Assembly (NCBI GenBank): GCA_964614215.1 | Contig: CAZTKP010000062.1 | Location: 1-14,579, forward strand | Direction: 5' to 3' | From: CAZTKP01 sp964614215 | Lineage (GTDB): Bacteria > UBP6 > UBA1177 | Length of the DNA stretch: 14,579 bases | In this document: in pieces, positions 6,768 to 14,563 of the stretch | How the letters are laid out: each line of letters starts with the position of its first letter | How positions within the stretch are numbered: position 1 is the first letter of the stretch | Program-made: the position numbers and the translations under genes | Notes under the pieces: generated by a model | The model's input: the letters and a program-made list of their open reading frames with translations, nothing else | Databases searched by the model: none | Told to the model about the DNA's origin: nothing

Positions 6768-7748
6768 TCACTCACCTGTTTCAGCATCCTGTGAACACTC
6801 CTCAGGCTCTTCAGGTGCTACTGCCGGACAGCACCAGTAGTATCCGCCATCAGTAGCACTCTTTTTATATGCGTTGTAGTAAACTTCAACAACACTTTTT
6901 GCTCCGTATCCGACATAATAACAATCCGAGTCTGCCGGATCGAGATGACATCTTGACTTTGCAACATATTCCATCCAGTTACTATCACCCGCATAACAGT
7001 TAACAAATGAATCCTGTCCTACTATACAGCCATTCAGAGGTTCTCCGAAAGCACACATTTCTATTATTTTGTCATATTCAGCACAAATATCTGCAAAACC
7101 ACCTGCTGGCTCATAGTAAATTGAACCCATTTTAATACTATCACCAAATTGAGGGATAAGATTAAATCTAAGAGTATTTGTTTCTATCTCTGTACCGTCT
7201 GTAAGTTCACCGAAGACCTTTAACTTTACAATTAAAGGGCTTGCGATCCAGTCGATATCATAAACATGAGCCAGAAGGTCTCTTGCCTGAACTTCAGTTA
7301 ATACATCAACCATTCCCGCCGCTTCACCACCTTCAGGACCAACAACAACAGCATTGGTGACTTCTACCCTGGTAGTTCCATTCCAGAGATTAGGATTTAA
7401 CTGAAGCTGTTTCCCATCTGCCTGCTGTCTGGGATCCCATTCATATTCTATTTCAGCCCATTTAGCATAGAAATAATTTGTTTCGGCTGTATCTACCGTC
7501 ATGTCGCCATTTACCTTGCTGGCCGCACCCGATGAGATATAGTTTATGATCTCATAGCCCAACCGATATCTGTCCATAAACGCAAGATCGATGTATCCTT
7601 TAGTGTAGTAAACATCTCCCCCTGCCTCTATAGCACAACTATCGTTTCTCGGGACAAATTTATCCAGTACCACCAGATTCCTCTTTTCTACACAAGCCCC
7701 CAAAAGGAGTGCCGATACAACTAATGTAAAAATGAAAATCTTTCTCAT
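6768..7748 (-). CDS. Cysteine-rich lipoprotein of unknown function
   Basis: I cannot assign a function to this 326-residue protein. A type II signal peptide is clear: MRK, then a hydrophobic stretch, then the lipobox LGAC with the lipidated Cys19. Position +2 is Val rather than Asp, which by the E. coli Lol rule would favour the outer membrane. The mature part holds ten further cysteines, nine of them clustered from about residue 219 to the end, including a CC pair near the C-terminus. The even number would allow five disulfides. The N-terminal two thirds look beta-rich. Lipoproteins of this general style are common in Myxococcota-like genomes, an impression rather than a match. Its ATG overlaps the aroB stop (ATGA at 7745-7748), with GGAGGAAATGAG upstream. 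It lies between aroB and the RND gene and may work with the exporter. Confidence 0.8.
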   Translation of the reverse strand: MRKIFIFTLVVSALLLGACVEKRNLVVLDKFVPRNDSCAIEAGGDVYYTKGYIDLAFMDRYRLGYEIINYISSGAASKVNGDMTVDTAETNYFYAKWAEIEYEWDPRQQADGKQLQLNPNLWNGTTRVEVTNAVVVGPEGGEAAGMVDVLTEVQARDLLAHVYDIDWIASPLIVKLKVFGELTDGTEIETNTLRFNLIPQFGDSIKMGSIYYEPAGGFADICAEYDKIIEMCAFGEPLNGCIVGQDSFVNCYAGDSNWMEYVAKSRCHLDPADSDCYYVGYGAKSVVEVYYNAYKKSATDGGYYWCCPAVAPEEPEECSQDAETGE

Positions 7749-8731
7749 CTCATTTCCTCCAAATCCTTTAATATGTCATTTAATTTCCTGTTTATAATGT
7801 GCGGGCAACCTGCTTTTTCAAGGTAAACCAGCAAAATTTCCTCCGAATCTCTTTTTTTATCGAATTTAATGAACTTCTGCCAACCATCATCTTTAAGATA
7901 GTTTTCATAGTTCACATTAACTCCAAACTTCTCAAATAACTGTAACAATTCTTCATGACTCATACAATTGATCCCCAGATGCTCCATGTACATCTGAATA
8001 AGAACCATGCCATTAGCTACAGCCAAACCGTGAGACAGACCATAAAACCTTTCGATCGCATGACCGAAGGTATGTCCCCAGTTTAAAAAAACTCTTTTTC
8101 CAAGGGTATCGTCAAGATCATCGGCAATTATTGAATATTTATCCATTATTGCCTGTTCCAGACTTTTTTCCGAGAGCAGATCCATATCTCCTGACATCAG
8201 ATCAATACTGCCTGTAAGCATCATCACTTTTATTATCTCCGCTTTTCCACTTGCTATAAGCTTCTCCGGCAAAGAACTCAGAAGCTCCTTGACCACAACT
8301 ATCTTCTCAGCGGGATAAAAAGTACCGACCGTGTTCTTAGCAACAAAGTTCACTGCTGTCTTGCCTCCTATGGAACTATCAACAGCACCAAGAATCGTAG
8401 ATGGGATCAGATTTATTTTCAGACCTCTATTGAAAACAGATCCTACAAAAGCTCCAAAATCTGTCGTGGCTCCGCCGCCAGCTATCACAAGACTGGTGTT
8501 TCTGTCTGCTTTATTTTCCAAAAGCCACTCCAGACAGGCTTCAACATGATCAAGGTCTTTACTTCGTTCTCCCTTAAATACAAAAACCTTTTTTCGGGAT
8601 ACATCAAATTTCTGAAGAATTTTCTTATCAATTATCCAGAGACAATCTCTATCAAAAAGATCTTTCACTTCATCCATTTTATCCTTAAAGAACACATGTG
8701 TCCTGTATTTAAGGCTGAAATTCAGTTCCAT
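7745..8731 (-). CDS. aroB: 3-dehydroquinate synthase
   Basis: AroB converts DAHP to 3-dehydroquinate, the second step of the shikimate pathway, using NAD and a divalent metal in the cytoplasm. Visible motifs are the NAD-site GGG at 85-87 with Asp91, RG at 102-103, the DSSIGGKT loop at 118-125, Lys132-Asn133, the AE..K segment with Glu165 and Lys168, the metal-binding GHTFGH at 219-224 with His220 and His224, His234, and DKK at 291-293. At 328 residues it is shorter than the usual 350-370, mainly at the N-terminus. The common HGEAVA segment here reads HGLAVA. The key catalytic and metal ligands are kept, so activity is expected. The start overlaps the aroK end by ten bases and the stop overlaps the lipoprotein start. 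Confidence 0.93.
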   Translation of the reverse strand: MELNFSLKYRTHVFFKDKMDEVKDLFDRDCLWIIDKKILQKFDVSRKKVFVFKGERSKDLDHVEACLEWLLENKADRNTSLVIAGGGATTDFGAFVGSVFNRGLKINLIPSTILGAVDSSIGGKTAVNFVAKNTVGTFYPAEKIVVVKELLSSLPEKLIASGKAEIIKVMMLTGSIDLMSGDMDLLSEKSLEQAIMDKYSIIADDLDDTLGKRVFLNWGHTFGHAIERFYGLSHGLAVANGMVLIQMYMEHLGINCMSHEELLQLFEKFGVNVNYENYLKDDGWQKFIKFDKKRDSEEILLVYLEKAGCPHIINRKLNDILKDLEEMR

Positions 8732-9207
8732 AACACCTTAACCTCTTTCCAGATAACATTCAGCGGTTTATTACCCACATTTACAGAATACTGAGTGGCC
8801 TCGGCATACATTTTCTGCCGTTCGTCAAACAGTTTTCTATACCCGCAAGCACCCAGTTTCTTTAACAAAGGCCTGTCAAATGCCCTTTCCAGACATCTTT
8901 CAAAGCTCTGCTTGAGAAAAATAAGTTTCAAATCTGAGTCCTCAATATCTTTCCAGGCTATATGTCCAGTATGAACTCCTCCACCGAAAGCTATCATATC
9001 ATTATCAGCGGCTAAAGCATCCCGTATCACAGACTTTTCTAACTCTCTGAACTCGCTTTCTCTCCCATCTAAAATAAGATCGCTGATCTTCATGCTTTTC
9101 TCAGCAACTGAATCTGTATCAACAGTCCTGAAACCTTCAGCTCCGGCTAAATTAAGCAGAGAGCTTTTGCCGCATCCTGAAAATCCTATAAGTCCCAGTC
9201 TTTTCAT
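8722..9207 (-). CDS. aroK: Shikimate kinase
   Basis: This cytoplasmic enzyme phosphorylates shikimate at the 3-hydroxyl with ATP. The 161 residues contain Walker A GFSGCGKSS at 8-16, the DTD shikimate/Mg segment at 30-32, FRELE at 53-57 (Arg54 and Glu57 of the family FR.lE motif), GGG at 75-77, the lid RP at 112-113 (family RPLL), and the late Arg130 in the FDER.KMYAEA segment. Length and motif order fit AroK/AroL. I use aroK because the gene sits next to aroB, as is common. It starts in an ATGA overlap with the aroC stop, with GAGG five bases upstream, and runs ten bases into aroB. Three aro genes overlapping in this way suggests coupled translation. Confidence 0.92.
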   Translation of the reverse strand: MKRLGLIGFSGCGKSSLLNLAGAEGFRTVDTDSVAEKSMKISDLILDGRESEFRELEKSVIRDALAADNDMIAFGGGVHTGHIAWKDIEDSDLKLIFLKQSFERCLERAFDRPLLKKLGACGYRKLFDERQKMYAEATQYSVNVGNKPLNVIWKEVKVLWN

Positions 9208-10229
9208 CCGATCCTCTTAAGATAACTCTGATATGAAGACTGAATATCTTTCACACTGTCACAACCGAACTTTGCTGTAAATGCATCAGCTATAACAAAG
9301 GCTAAAACACTTTCAGCAATGACTTGAGCCCTCTCTACACACCACAGGTCGTTCCTGCCGCCACCAGTCTTTCCTTTTTCTCCGTTAAAAACAGAAAAAC
9401 TTTCCACTGGCAGTGTCTGAGTAGAAACAGGTTTAAAGAACAACGTTACATCAATACTGCAACCGTTGCTTATACCGCCTTCAATCCCGCCATATAAGTT
9501 AGAAGACCGTTTTTTCAGACTTCCATCAAAAAGATCTATACCTTCGACACCTCTTTTTCTGTGTATCTCCGTGTCCCCGATATAAACACCTTTTACAGAA
9601 GGGATTGACATTAAAGCCCCGGATATTCTGGAATCAAGGCGATCTGTCCACTGAACATTTGAGCCTAAGCCTACAGGAACACCATTTACAGAAACTTTTA
9701 ATATGCCGCCTGCACTTTTCTTACTTTCAGATTCACTTTCAAAGTTAAATTCCTTAAAAGGAACTCCTCCTATCTCCATGACCTCTGAATAAAAGTCTAT
9801 GTTAAACAGTCCCATAAGCATTTTGCATAAAGACCCTGCGGCAACTCTTAGAACAGTTTCTCTGGCGCTCGCTCTTTCGGCTCCGACATGTACTGAACTG
9901 TATCCGTATTTCTGAAAAGACACCAGATCTGTATGTCCAGGTCTCGGAAAACCCTTTTCTATTACTCTTTTGTCAATGAGCGACTCTCCTTCCTCATTAT
10001 CTATAAGGAAAGCTATAGGTGCTCCGGTTGTCAGCATATCCATAACCCCTGAAATGATCTGAACATCATCATGTTCAGCTTCAAGCCTCAGGGATACGCC
10101 CTTTCCGGAACGCCTTCTTCTTAATTCGCTTTTTAAAAGATCAATGTCAACTCTCAGCCCTGCCGGGAAACCGCTGAGAATGGCCGTCATGGTCTTACCA
10201 TGAGACTCCCCGGCCGAAACATAGTTCAT
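9204..10229 (-). CDS. aroC: Chorismate synthase
   Basis: AroC converts 5-enolpyruvylshikimate-3-phosphate to chorismate, with reduced FMN as cofactor. Visible motifs are GESHG at 7-11 with catalytic His10, RRRRSGKG at 37-44, TTGAPI at 67-72, RPGHTD at 96-101 with His99, ERASARET at 118-125, GGIEGGISNG at 247-256, and GRND at 291-294. The ERASARET form and a GR-x-D segment followed by CV resemble the AroC type of Firmicutes and Actinobacteria more than the E. coli type, which has RGGGRSSARET. At 341 residues it is a little short (family about 350-390). The usual GRGxRM flavin/phosphate segment reads GKGVSL here. The gene begins three bases after pilQ ends, so it is very likely read from the pil transcript, and its stop overlaps aroK. 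Confidence 0.93.
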   Translation of the reverse strand: MNYVSAGESHGKTMTAILSGFPAGLRVDIDLLKSELRRRRSGKGVSLRLEAEHDDVQIISGVMDMLTTGAPIAFLIDNEEGESLIDKRVIEKGFPRPGHTDLVSFQKYGYSSVHVGAERASARETVLRVAAGSLCKMLMGLFNIDFYSEVMEIGGVPFKEFNFESESESKKSAGGILKVSVNGVPVGLGSNVQWTDRLDSRISGALMSIPSVKGVYIGDTEIHRKRGVEGIDLFDGSLKKRSSNLYGGIEGGISNGCSIDVTLFFKPVSTQTLPVESFSVFNGEKGKTGGGRNDLWCVERAQVIAESVLAFVIADAFTAKFGCDSVKDIQSSYQSYLKRIG

Positions 10230-10232
10230 GCC

Positions 10233-12644
10233 CTACTCAGATTCACTCGTAAGCATCGGCATTGATGATCTAACCTTGTTCATGATCCTGGGAGTAAGAA
10301 ATATAAGAAGCTCACTTCTTTCAACTCTTGTCTCTTCGGATTTAAACAACCATCCAAGTATCGGTATCTTAGAAAGTATAGGTACACCTCTTGTAGTTTT
10401 TGATGTCTTGTTTGTATAAACTCCACCGATTACCACAGTGTCTCCGCTCTTTACAAGTACATCCGTCTTAGTTTCCTTTTTAATTATTGAAGGCTCACCG
10501 AGATAGTTAGCATTTGACCAGTCAGGCTCACTCTTATTAATGTTAAGGTTCATGAGTATTGAGCCGTCAGCAGTAATATGGGGTGTAGCTTTAAGTATAA
10601 GAGTTGCATCAACATATTTTGTTGTAACCTCGCCTGTTGTACCTCTGGTCGTGATAGGAATACTTACACCCTGCTGGATCATTGCTTCAGTATTATCAAG
10701 TGTCGCCACCTTCGGAGAGCTGACGATCTTTATCTTACCTTCGGACTCCATGACATTGAGTGTCAGACTCAGATTGTTTATCATTCCGACACTACCGAAA
10801 GTAAATCCCATTGTACCTGTTGCATCAGCAGGTCCTGGAACTGAAACACTGCCGCCTACTCCCATGTTGTATGGGAAAACCACACCTGTCGGATGACCAT
10901 TTGCATCTGTATAAGTATGATCTGTTCCCCACTGGATACCCAGACCTTCAGCAGCCGTAGCTGTTGCTTCAACAATTCTTGCCTCAATAAGAACCTGCGG
11001 AGTCTGAGTATCAAGATATTCAATAAGCTGCTCAGCTTTATCAAGAGTTTCCTCAACATCCTTAACGATTATAACGTTAGTTCTATCATCGACACTTACC
11101 GTTCCTCTATCTGTAAGGAGCTCTTTAATTTGAGATGTAAGATTTTTAGCCATTGCATAATTAACAGCGATAAGTCTAACTTTGATAGGCTCCAGTTTCT
11201 TCTGGGCATTTTTCTTTGCAAGCTCTTCCTCTTTCTCTCTCTGCATTGTTCTTAAAGTGGCAACTCTTATAATGTTACCGAATCTTTCCTTGCCGAGAGA
11301 TTTACTTTTTAGTATTACGTCAAGGGCTTCATCCCAGGGAATGTCTACAAGTCTTACAGTTACTGTTCCCTTAACATCGTCACCTGCGATAATGTTAAGC
11401 TTACTGATGTCAGCCATAAGTCTCAGAACGTCAAGAATATCAACCTCTTTGAAATCAAGGTTGATCTTTTTCCCTGAATATTTCTTTTCGCCTTCATCCA
11501 TCTTTATTGCGCCTGTTTTAAAATCTTCGCCGTCCTGTCCTACAGCACTTTCCGGAAGACGCACTATCTGGGCATCACTGTACCCTGCTACTTTCTGAGC
11601 AGATTCTTCTTTCTTTCCGGAAAAAACGAATTCTGCACCTGTATTCATCTCATCAACATTCAGAACAAACTTGTCTGACTTCATTTTTGCCTGGATCTTA
11701 ACATTGCCATTTTCATTATAAACAGCTATTTCTGATACAGGTCCGTTAAGAGAAGAAGCATCCACTACCTGCTCTTTCTCTTTCGAAATAAAAGCATCTT
11801 TAATCGTAATTGAAATATCATTTCCCTTAACCGTTTTTTCAAATGCCACTTTACCTTCTGATTTTATCTTAAGTATCTCAGGATCCTCACCGATAAAAGC
11901 AAGTCCGGTGATCTCTGTTAACTTTTTTTCTATTTTTTTCTCAGGTTTGTTTTCAACTAATTTATTTTCTTTCTTGTCAGAAACGTTCTTAAAAGCCGCA
12001 AAAAGCTTTCGTCCGCTAACCTTAAATGCATAATCTTTGTTTCTAACAATAGTGAAATATTGAGGAATATCCTTATCTACAACTACTCTGAAGCCGGAAG
12101 GATGATTTGCGGCTCTAATCCCTTTCTGATCTTTTATGGATCCTTTAATTCCGATGAAATCAAAAACCAGACGGTCAGGACCTCTCAATGAGAAATACCT
12201 TACTTTTGAAGGCTGTTTAGAAAAGGAGAAAGTTATCAATCCAGGAGACTTTACCACCCTGACGTTACTTTTCACCAGCTTTTCCTGTTTTTTAAGGCCA
12301 ACCAGCTCTTCAAGGGTTCCAACTCTTACAGTAGAACCACTCCCACTTGTTTCAAGCACAAAATCCTGATTGTCAAATGGAATGTTCAAAAGAGATGCTT
12401 CTGAATTATTCACTGCTCCGGTCTGCACTTCAATGCCGTCTGTCTTCTTAACCTTGCCGAAACCTACGACCTGTAGAGCGCTGTCGGTCTTTTTAAAGAA
12501 AATCTCTTTTAAATTTTCAGAGATTTCAATCTTTTTACTCTCTTTCTCAAGAGTTAACGAAACATCGTTTCTTTCAGCCGTTGCTGAAATCGTCACTACT
12601 GAAAATATCAGTAGAAGAACGAAAGATAACCTGAGACTTTTCAT
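10233..12644 (-). CDS. pilQ: Type IV pilus secretin PilQ
   Basis: PilQ forms the outer-membrane pore through which type IV pili extend. The 803-residue protein starts with a signal peptide, probably cut after ATA near residue 23. An AMIN-like peptidoglycan-binding domain follows at about 127-215, with the RYFSLRGPDRLVFDF stretch at 149-163. A Lys-rich linker (about 222-242) leads to a second beta-rich, AMIN-like region (about 245-341). The periplasmic STN/N0 domain (about 393-465) and an N1 ring domain (about 485-545) come next, followed by the secretin core to about 788. The core includes the hallmark VPILSKIPILGWLF at 754-767 and ends in LLIFLTPRIM. The length is on the large side because of the extra N-terminal beta domains. 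GGAG lies six bases before the ATG. PilP would bind its N0/N1 region. Confidence 0.95.
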   Translation of the reverse strand: MKSLRLSFVLLLIFSVVTISATAERNDVSLTLEKESKKIEISENLKEIFFKKTDSALQVVGFGKVKKTDGIEVQTGAVNNSEASLLNIPFDNQDFVLETSGSGSTVRVGTLEELVGLKKQEKLVKSNVRVVKSPGLITFSFSKQPSKVRYFSLRGPDRLVFDFIGIKGSIKDQKGIRAANHPSGFRVVVDKDIPQYFTIVRNKDYAFKVSGRKLFAAFKNVSDKKENKLVENKPEKKIEKKLTEITGLAFIGEDPEILKIKSEGKVAFEKTVKGNDISITIKDAFISKEKEQVVDASSLNGPVSEIAVYNENGNVKIQAKMKSDKFVLNVDEMNTGAEFVFSGKKEESAQKVAGYSDAQIVRLPESAVGQDGEDFKTGAIKMDEGEKKYSGKKINLDFKEVDILDVLRLMADISKLNIIAGDDVKGTVTVRLVDIPWDEALDVILKSKSLGKERFGNIIRVATLRTMQREKEEELAKKNAQKKLEPIKVRLIAVNYAMAKNLTSQIKELLTDRGTVSVDDRTNVIIVKDVEETLDKAEQLIEYLDTQTPQVLIEARIVEATATAAEGLGIQWGTDHTYTDANGHPTGVVFPYNMGVGGSVSVPGPADATGTMGFTFGSVGMINNLSLTLNVMESEGKIKIVSSPKVATLDNTEAMIQQGVSIPITTRGTTGEVTTKYVDATLILKATPHITADGSILMNLNINKSEPDWSNANYLGEPSIIKKETKTDVLVKSGDTVVIGGVYTNKTSKTTRGVPILSKIPILGWLFKSEETRVERSELLIFLTPRIMNKVRSSMPMLTSESE

Positions 12645-12668
12645 TTCAAGCTCCGTCCTATATTATAG

Positions 12669-13283
12669 TTATTCAATTCCTTTATTCTCATTTGCCTTAC
12701 CCTCTTCAAATGCCCCTGCATCATCGATTGGTGAAGCAGCTTCCTTGAGAAGTGTCTCAACAGGCAGTTCGAGATACATTCTGTTGAGTATTTTTCTTCC
12801 CAGAGGATCTTTATATGTTTCAACGATCTCTATCTTATCTGGAAGTATCCTACTGATCTTTCCCCAGTTCTTTCCAATAAAACTGCCGGTTTTAACAACA
12901 TAGCTTTTCCCGTCAGGGGCCACAATAACAACTCTAGGTTCAGTAACACCCCATACTATTGCAGTTAATCTAAGATCAGTGATATCAAATTTCTGCAATT
13001 CACTTACGATCTCCTTCTTCTCTGTAATTGCAGCTACATCTCCGAAATAACTTCTGAACGGATCTTTCTTTCCAACTGCAGAATATCTGTAATTCGATTT
13101 TCTTTTTGTAATGTCTACTATTTCCACGTTATCTTTCTTCTTGTCAGCTGTCTTTGTCTTGCTGACCCTGTCATACTCTGCCTTATAATCAAAAGTTTCT
13201 ATTTTATATTCATTACTACAACCGGCAAACAGAGAAGCAAAAAGAAATATAAACATGATTAGTTGCAAGCTATTTCTTAACAT
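12669..13283 (-). CDS. pilP: Type IV pilus assembly lipoprotein PilP
   Basis: PilP links the inner-membrane PilN/PilO pair to the PilQ secretin. The 204-residue protein has a type II signal peptide with lipobox LFAGC and lipidated Cys22, then a flexible charged linker. The conserved PilP core starts at GKKDPFRSYF and continues through FDITDLRLTAIVWG, PRVVIVAPDGKSYVVK and GSFIGKNWGKI, which are diagnostic PilP segments close to deltaproteobacterial versions. A longer open frame to 13340 would put 19 residues before the signal peptide. I reject it because a strong GGGAGGTG ribosome site sits five bases before the ATG at 13283 and the lipobox then falls at the right place. The start overlaps pilO by 14 bases. 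The acidic tail after the core is not part of the domain. Confidence 0.93.
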   Translation of the reverse strand: MLRNSLQLIMFIFLFASLFAGCSNEYKIETFDYKAEYDRVSKTKTADKKKDNVEIVDITKRKSNYRYSAVGKKDPFRSYFGDVAAITEKKEIVSELQKFDITDLRLTAIVWGVTEPRVVIVAPDGKSYVVKTGSFIGKNWGKISRILPDKIEIVETYKDPLGRKILNRMYLELPVETLLKEAASPIDDAGAFEEGKANENKGIE

Positions 13284-13926
13284 TTGCACCTCCCATTTCA
13301 GCTTCAGTAAGAAACCTGTAGGTTGTAGCCCTGAAAACAACGTCGAGATCTGTTTTGTTCGGCTGAAATCCGCTAAAGGCGCTGACTACATTCCCTTTTT
13401 TAGAATCTCTCTTTTTCTGGCTCTTATTTTCAGCTTTCATAGTGATATTGCTCACATTCACGATCCTTGCCAGTTTATTAACACTATCAAAAAAGCCAAG
13501 CACTTCGTGAAAACTTCCTTTGAGTTTTATTGAGACAGGCACTTCAGCGTAAAAATCCTTTTTTCTTTCTGCAAGCGGCTCAAAATAGTAAACTTCCAGG
13601 CCGTATTTTTCAGCTTCATCCGAAAGTTTCTTTAAAAGAGAGGGTATCTCCTTCTTGTCCGGAAGCATGCTTATCGCCACCTTGAGATCTCTATCAAGAC
13701 CTTCGACCTCTTCCATAAACTGACCTCTATCCCTGACAAGCACAACCATCTTGGAGAATTCAGCTTTTTTGGAGTTAAATTCTCTAAACAGGGCCTCCAT
13801 CTTGTCCAGATGCGGGATATAAACTGTAATGTAGTAGGCCAGAACTATTAATATGAGAACTACAAGAAGTCCTCCATATTTATATGCCGGCTTCAGCTTC
13901 CCGATATTTACCAGTAGGGCCTTCAT
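13270..13926 (-). CDS. pilO: Type IV pilus inner-membrane protein PilO
   Basis: PilO pairs with PilN in the inner membrane and forms the periplasmic alignment subcomplex with PilP. The 218-residue protein has a short cytoplasmic start, one membrane helix (about 18-36, LLVVLILIVLAYYITVYI), a coiled-coil stretch (about 41-90), and a ferredoxin-like domain containing SMLPDKKEIPSLLKKLS and PVSIKLKGSFHEVLGFF, typical PilO segments. It ends with VFRATTYRFL, also typical. A Lys/Ser-rich insert (about 165-180) interrupts the last part. I chose the ATG at 13926 because AGGAG lies eight bases upstream; the GTG at 13935 overlaps that ribosome site. It follows pilN by 22 bases and overlaps pilP by 14. 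Confidence 0.92.
   Translation of the reverse strand: MKALLVNIGKLKPAYKYGGLLVVLILIVLAYYITVYIPHLDKMEALFREFNSKKAEFSKMVVLVRDRGQFMEEVEGLDRDLKVAISMLPDKKEIPSLLKKLSDEAEKYGLEVYYFEPLAERKKDFYAEVPVSIKLKGSFHEVLGFFDSVNKLARIVNVSNITMKAENKSQKKRDSKKGNVVSAFSGFQPNKTDLDVVFRATTYRFLTEAEMGGANVKK
13289..13293 (-). promoter_or_regulatory. Ribosome binding site deciding the pilP start
   Basis: GGAGG on the minus strand, inside the end of pilO, lies five bases before the ATG at 13283. It fixes the pilP start downstream of the longer open frame and is consistent with re-initiation by ribosomes finishing pilO. Confidence 0.8.
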
Positions 13927-13934
13927 CTTAACCA

Positions 13935-13939
13935 CTCCT
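13935..13939 (-). promoter_or_regulatory. Ribosome binding site deciding the pilO start
   Basis: AGGAG on the minus strand lies eight bases before the ATG at 13926 in the short pilN-pilO gap. The alternative GTG start at 13935 overlaps this sequence, so the ATG is preferred. Confidence 0.75.
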
Positions 13940-13948
13940 TATCTTAAA

Positions 13949-14563
13949 TTATTTTTTCTTTTCTTTCGGAGCAGGAGCTGCTGCCGGAGCCTTTTTCGGC
14001 GCTGCTTTTTTCCTGCCTGTAGGATGTACCCCCGTGCTCATACTGAAAGAAAGCATCGGTACACCCTGTACACTTTTATCCTTCGTAACTTTCTTAAGGT
14101 TGATGTTTGAAAAGAACAGTGAGTTCTCAAGCTGTTTCATAAAATTTGCAACTTCCTGATTCTCAAGAGTCTTTCCATTCATACTCATCCTGTTTCCGCT
14201 CAAAGATATATCGTCCAGCCATATCTTGTTTGACGGGATCTTTAGGGAAAGTTCATCAAAAATTCTTACAGGCCCGACATTCTGTTCCTGCAGTTTTATT
14301 ATCATATCCATTTTTTCCTGAAGCTTAGCTTTCTTAGCTTTAAGACTTTTTATCTCGCCCATTATTGTTTTAAGATTCGCTATTTCCTTATCAGCTTCTT
14401 CTATTCTCTTTTTACTCTCTTCCTCTCTTTCCTGAAGCATCGTACTGTTTAATGCAGCAAGAACAACGACTAGGACCAGAGATATTGCAACAACGAAAAG
14501 GAAACCCTTGGCTTCATTTACAAGTTTCTCTTCCTTTACCGGTAACAGATTAATTTTTATCAT
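13949..14563 (-). CDS. pilN: Type IV pilus inner-membrane protein PilN
   Basis: PilN binds the cytoplasmic actin-like PilM through its N-terminal INLLP motif (here MIKINLLP, residues 1-8), crosses the membrane once (about 20-39), and forms a periplasmic coiled-coil and ferredoxin-like domain that pairs with PilO. The coiled coil runs from about 43 to 95. The core continues through FDELSLKIPSNKIWLDDISL, a typical PilN segment, to about residue 178. A 25-residue Ala/Pro/Lys-rich low-complexity tail (about 180-204) follows, beyond the usual domain end. An in-frame stop at 14567-14569 lies just upstream, so the ATG at 14563 is the earliest possible ATG start, and GGAGG at the window edge serves as ribosome site. 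A pilM gene would be expected just outside the window. Confidence 0.93.
   Translation of the reverse strand: MIKINLLPVKEEKLVNEAKGFLFVVAISLVLVVVLAALNSTMLQEREEESKKRIEEADKEIANLKTIMGEIKSLKAKKAKLQEKMDMIIKLQEQNVGPVRIFDELSLKIPSNKIWLDDISLSGNRMSMNGKTLENQEVANFMKQLENSLFFSNINLKKVTKDKSVQGVPMLSFSMSTGVHPTGRKKAAPKKAPAAAPAPKEKKK

Noticed and set aside
12370..12903. 177-codon open frame on the plus strand across the pilQ-pilP junction
   Set aside because: It runs antisense to two well-supported genes and its composition is that of a shadow frame.
13284..13340. Upstream extension of pilP by 19 residues
   Set aside because: It would bury the type II signal peptide and ignore the strong GGAGG at 13289-13293; the ATG at 13283 is better.
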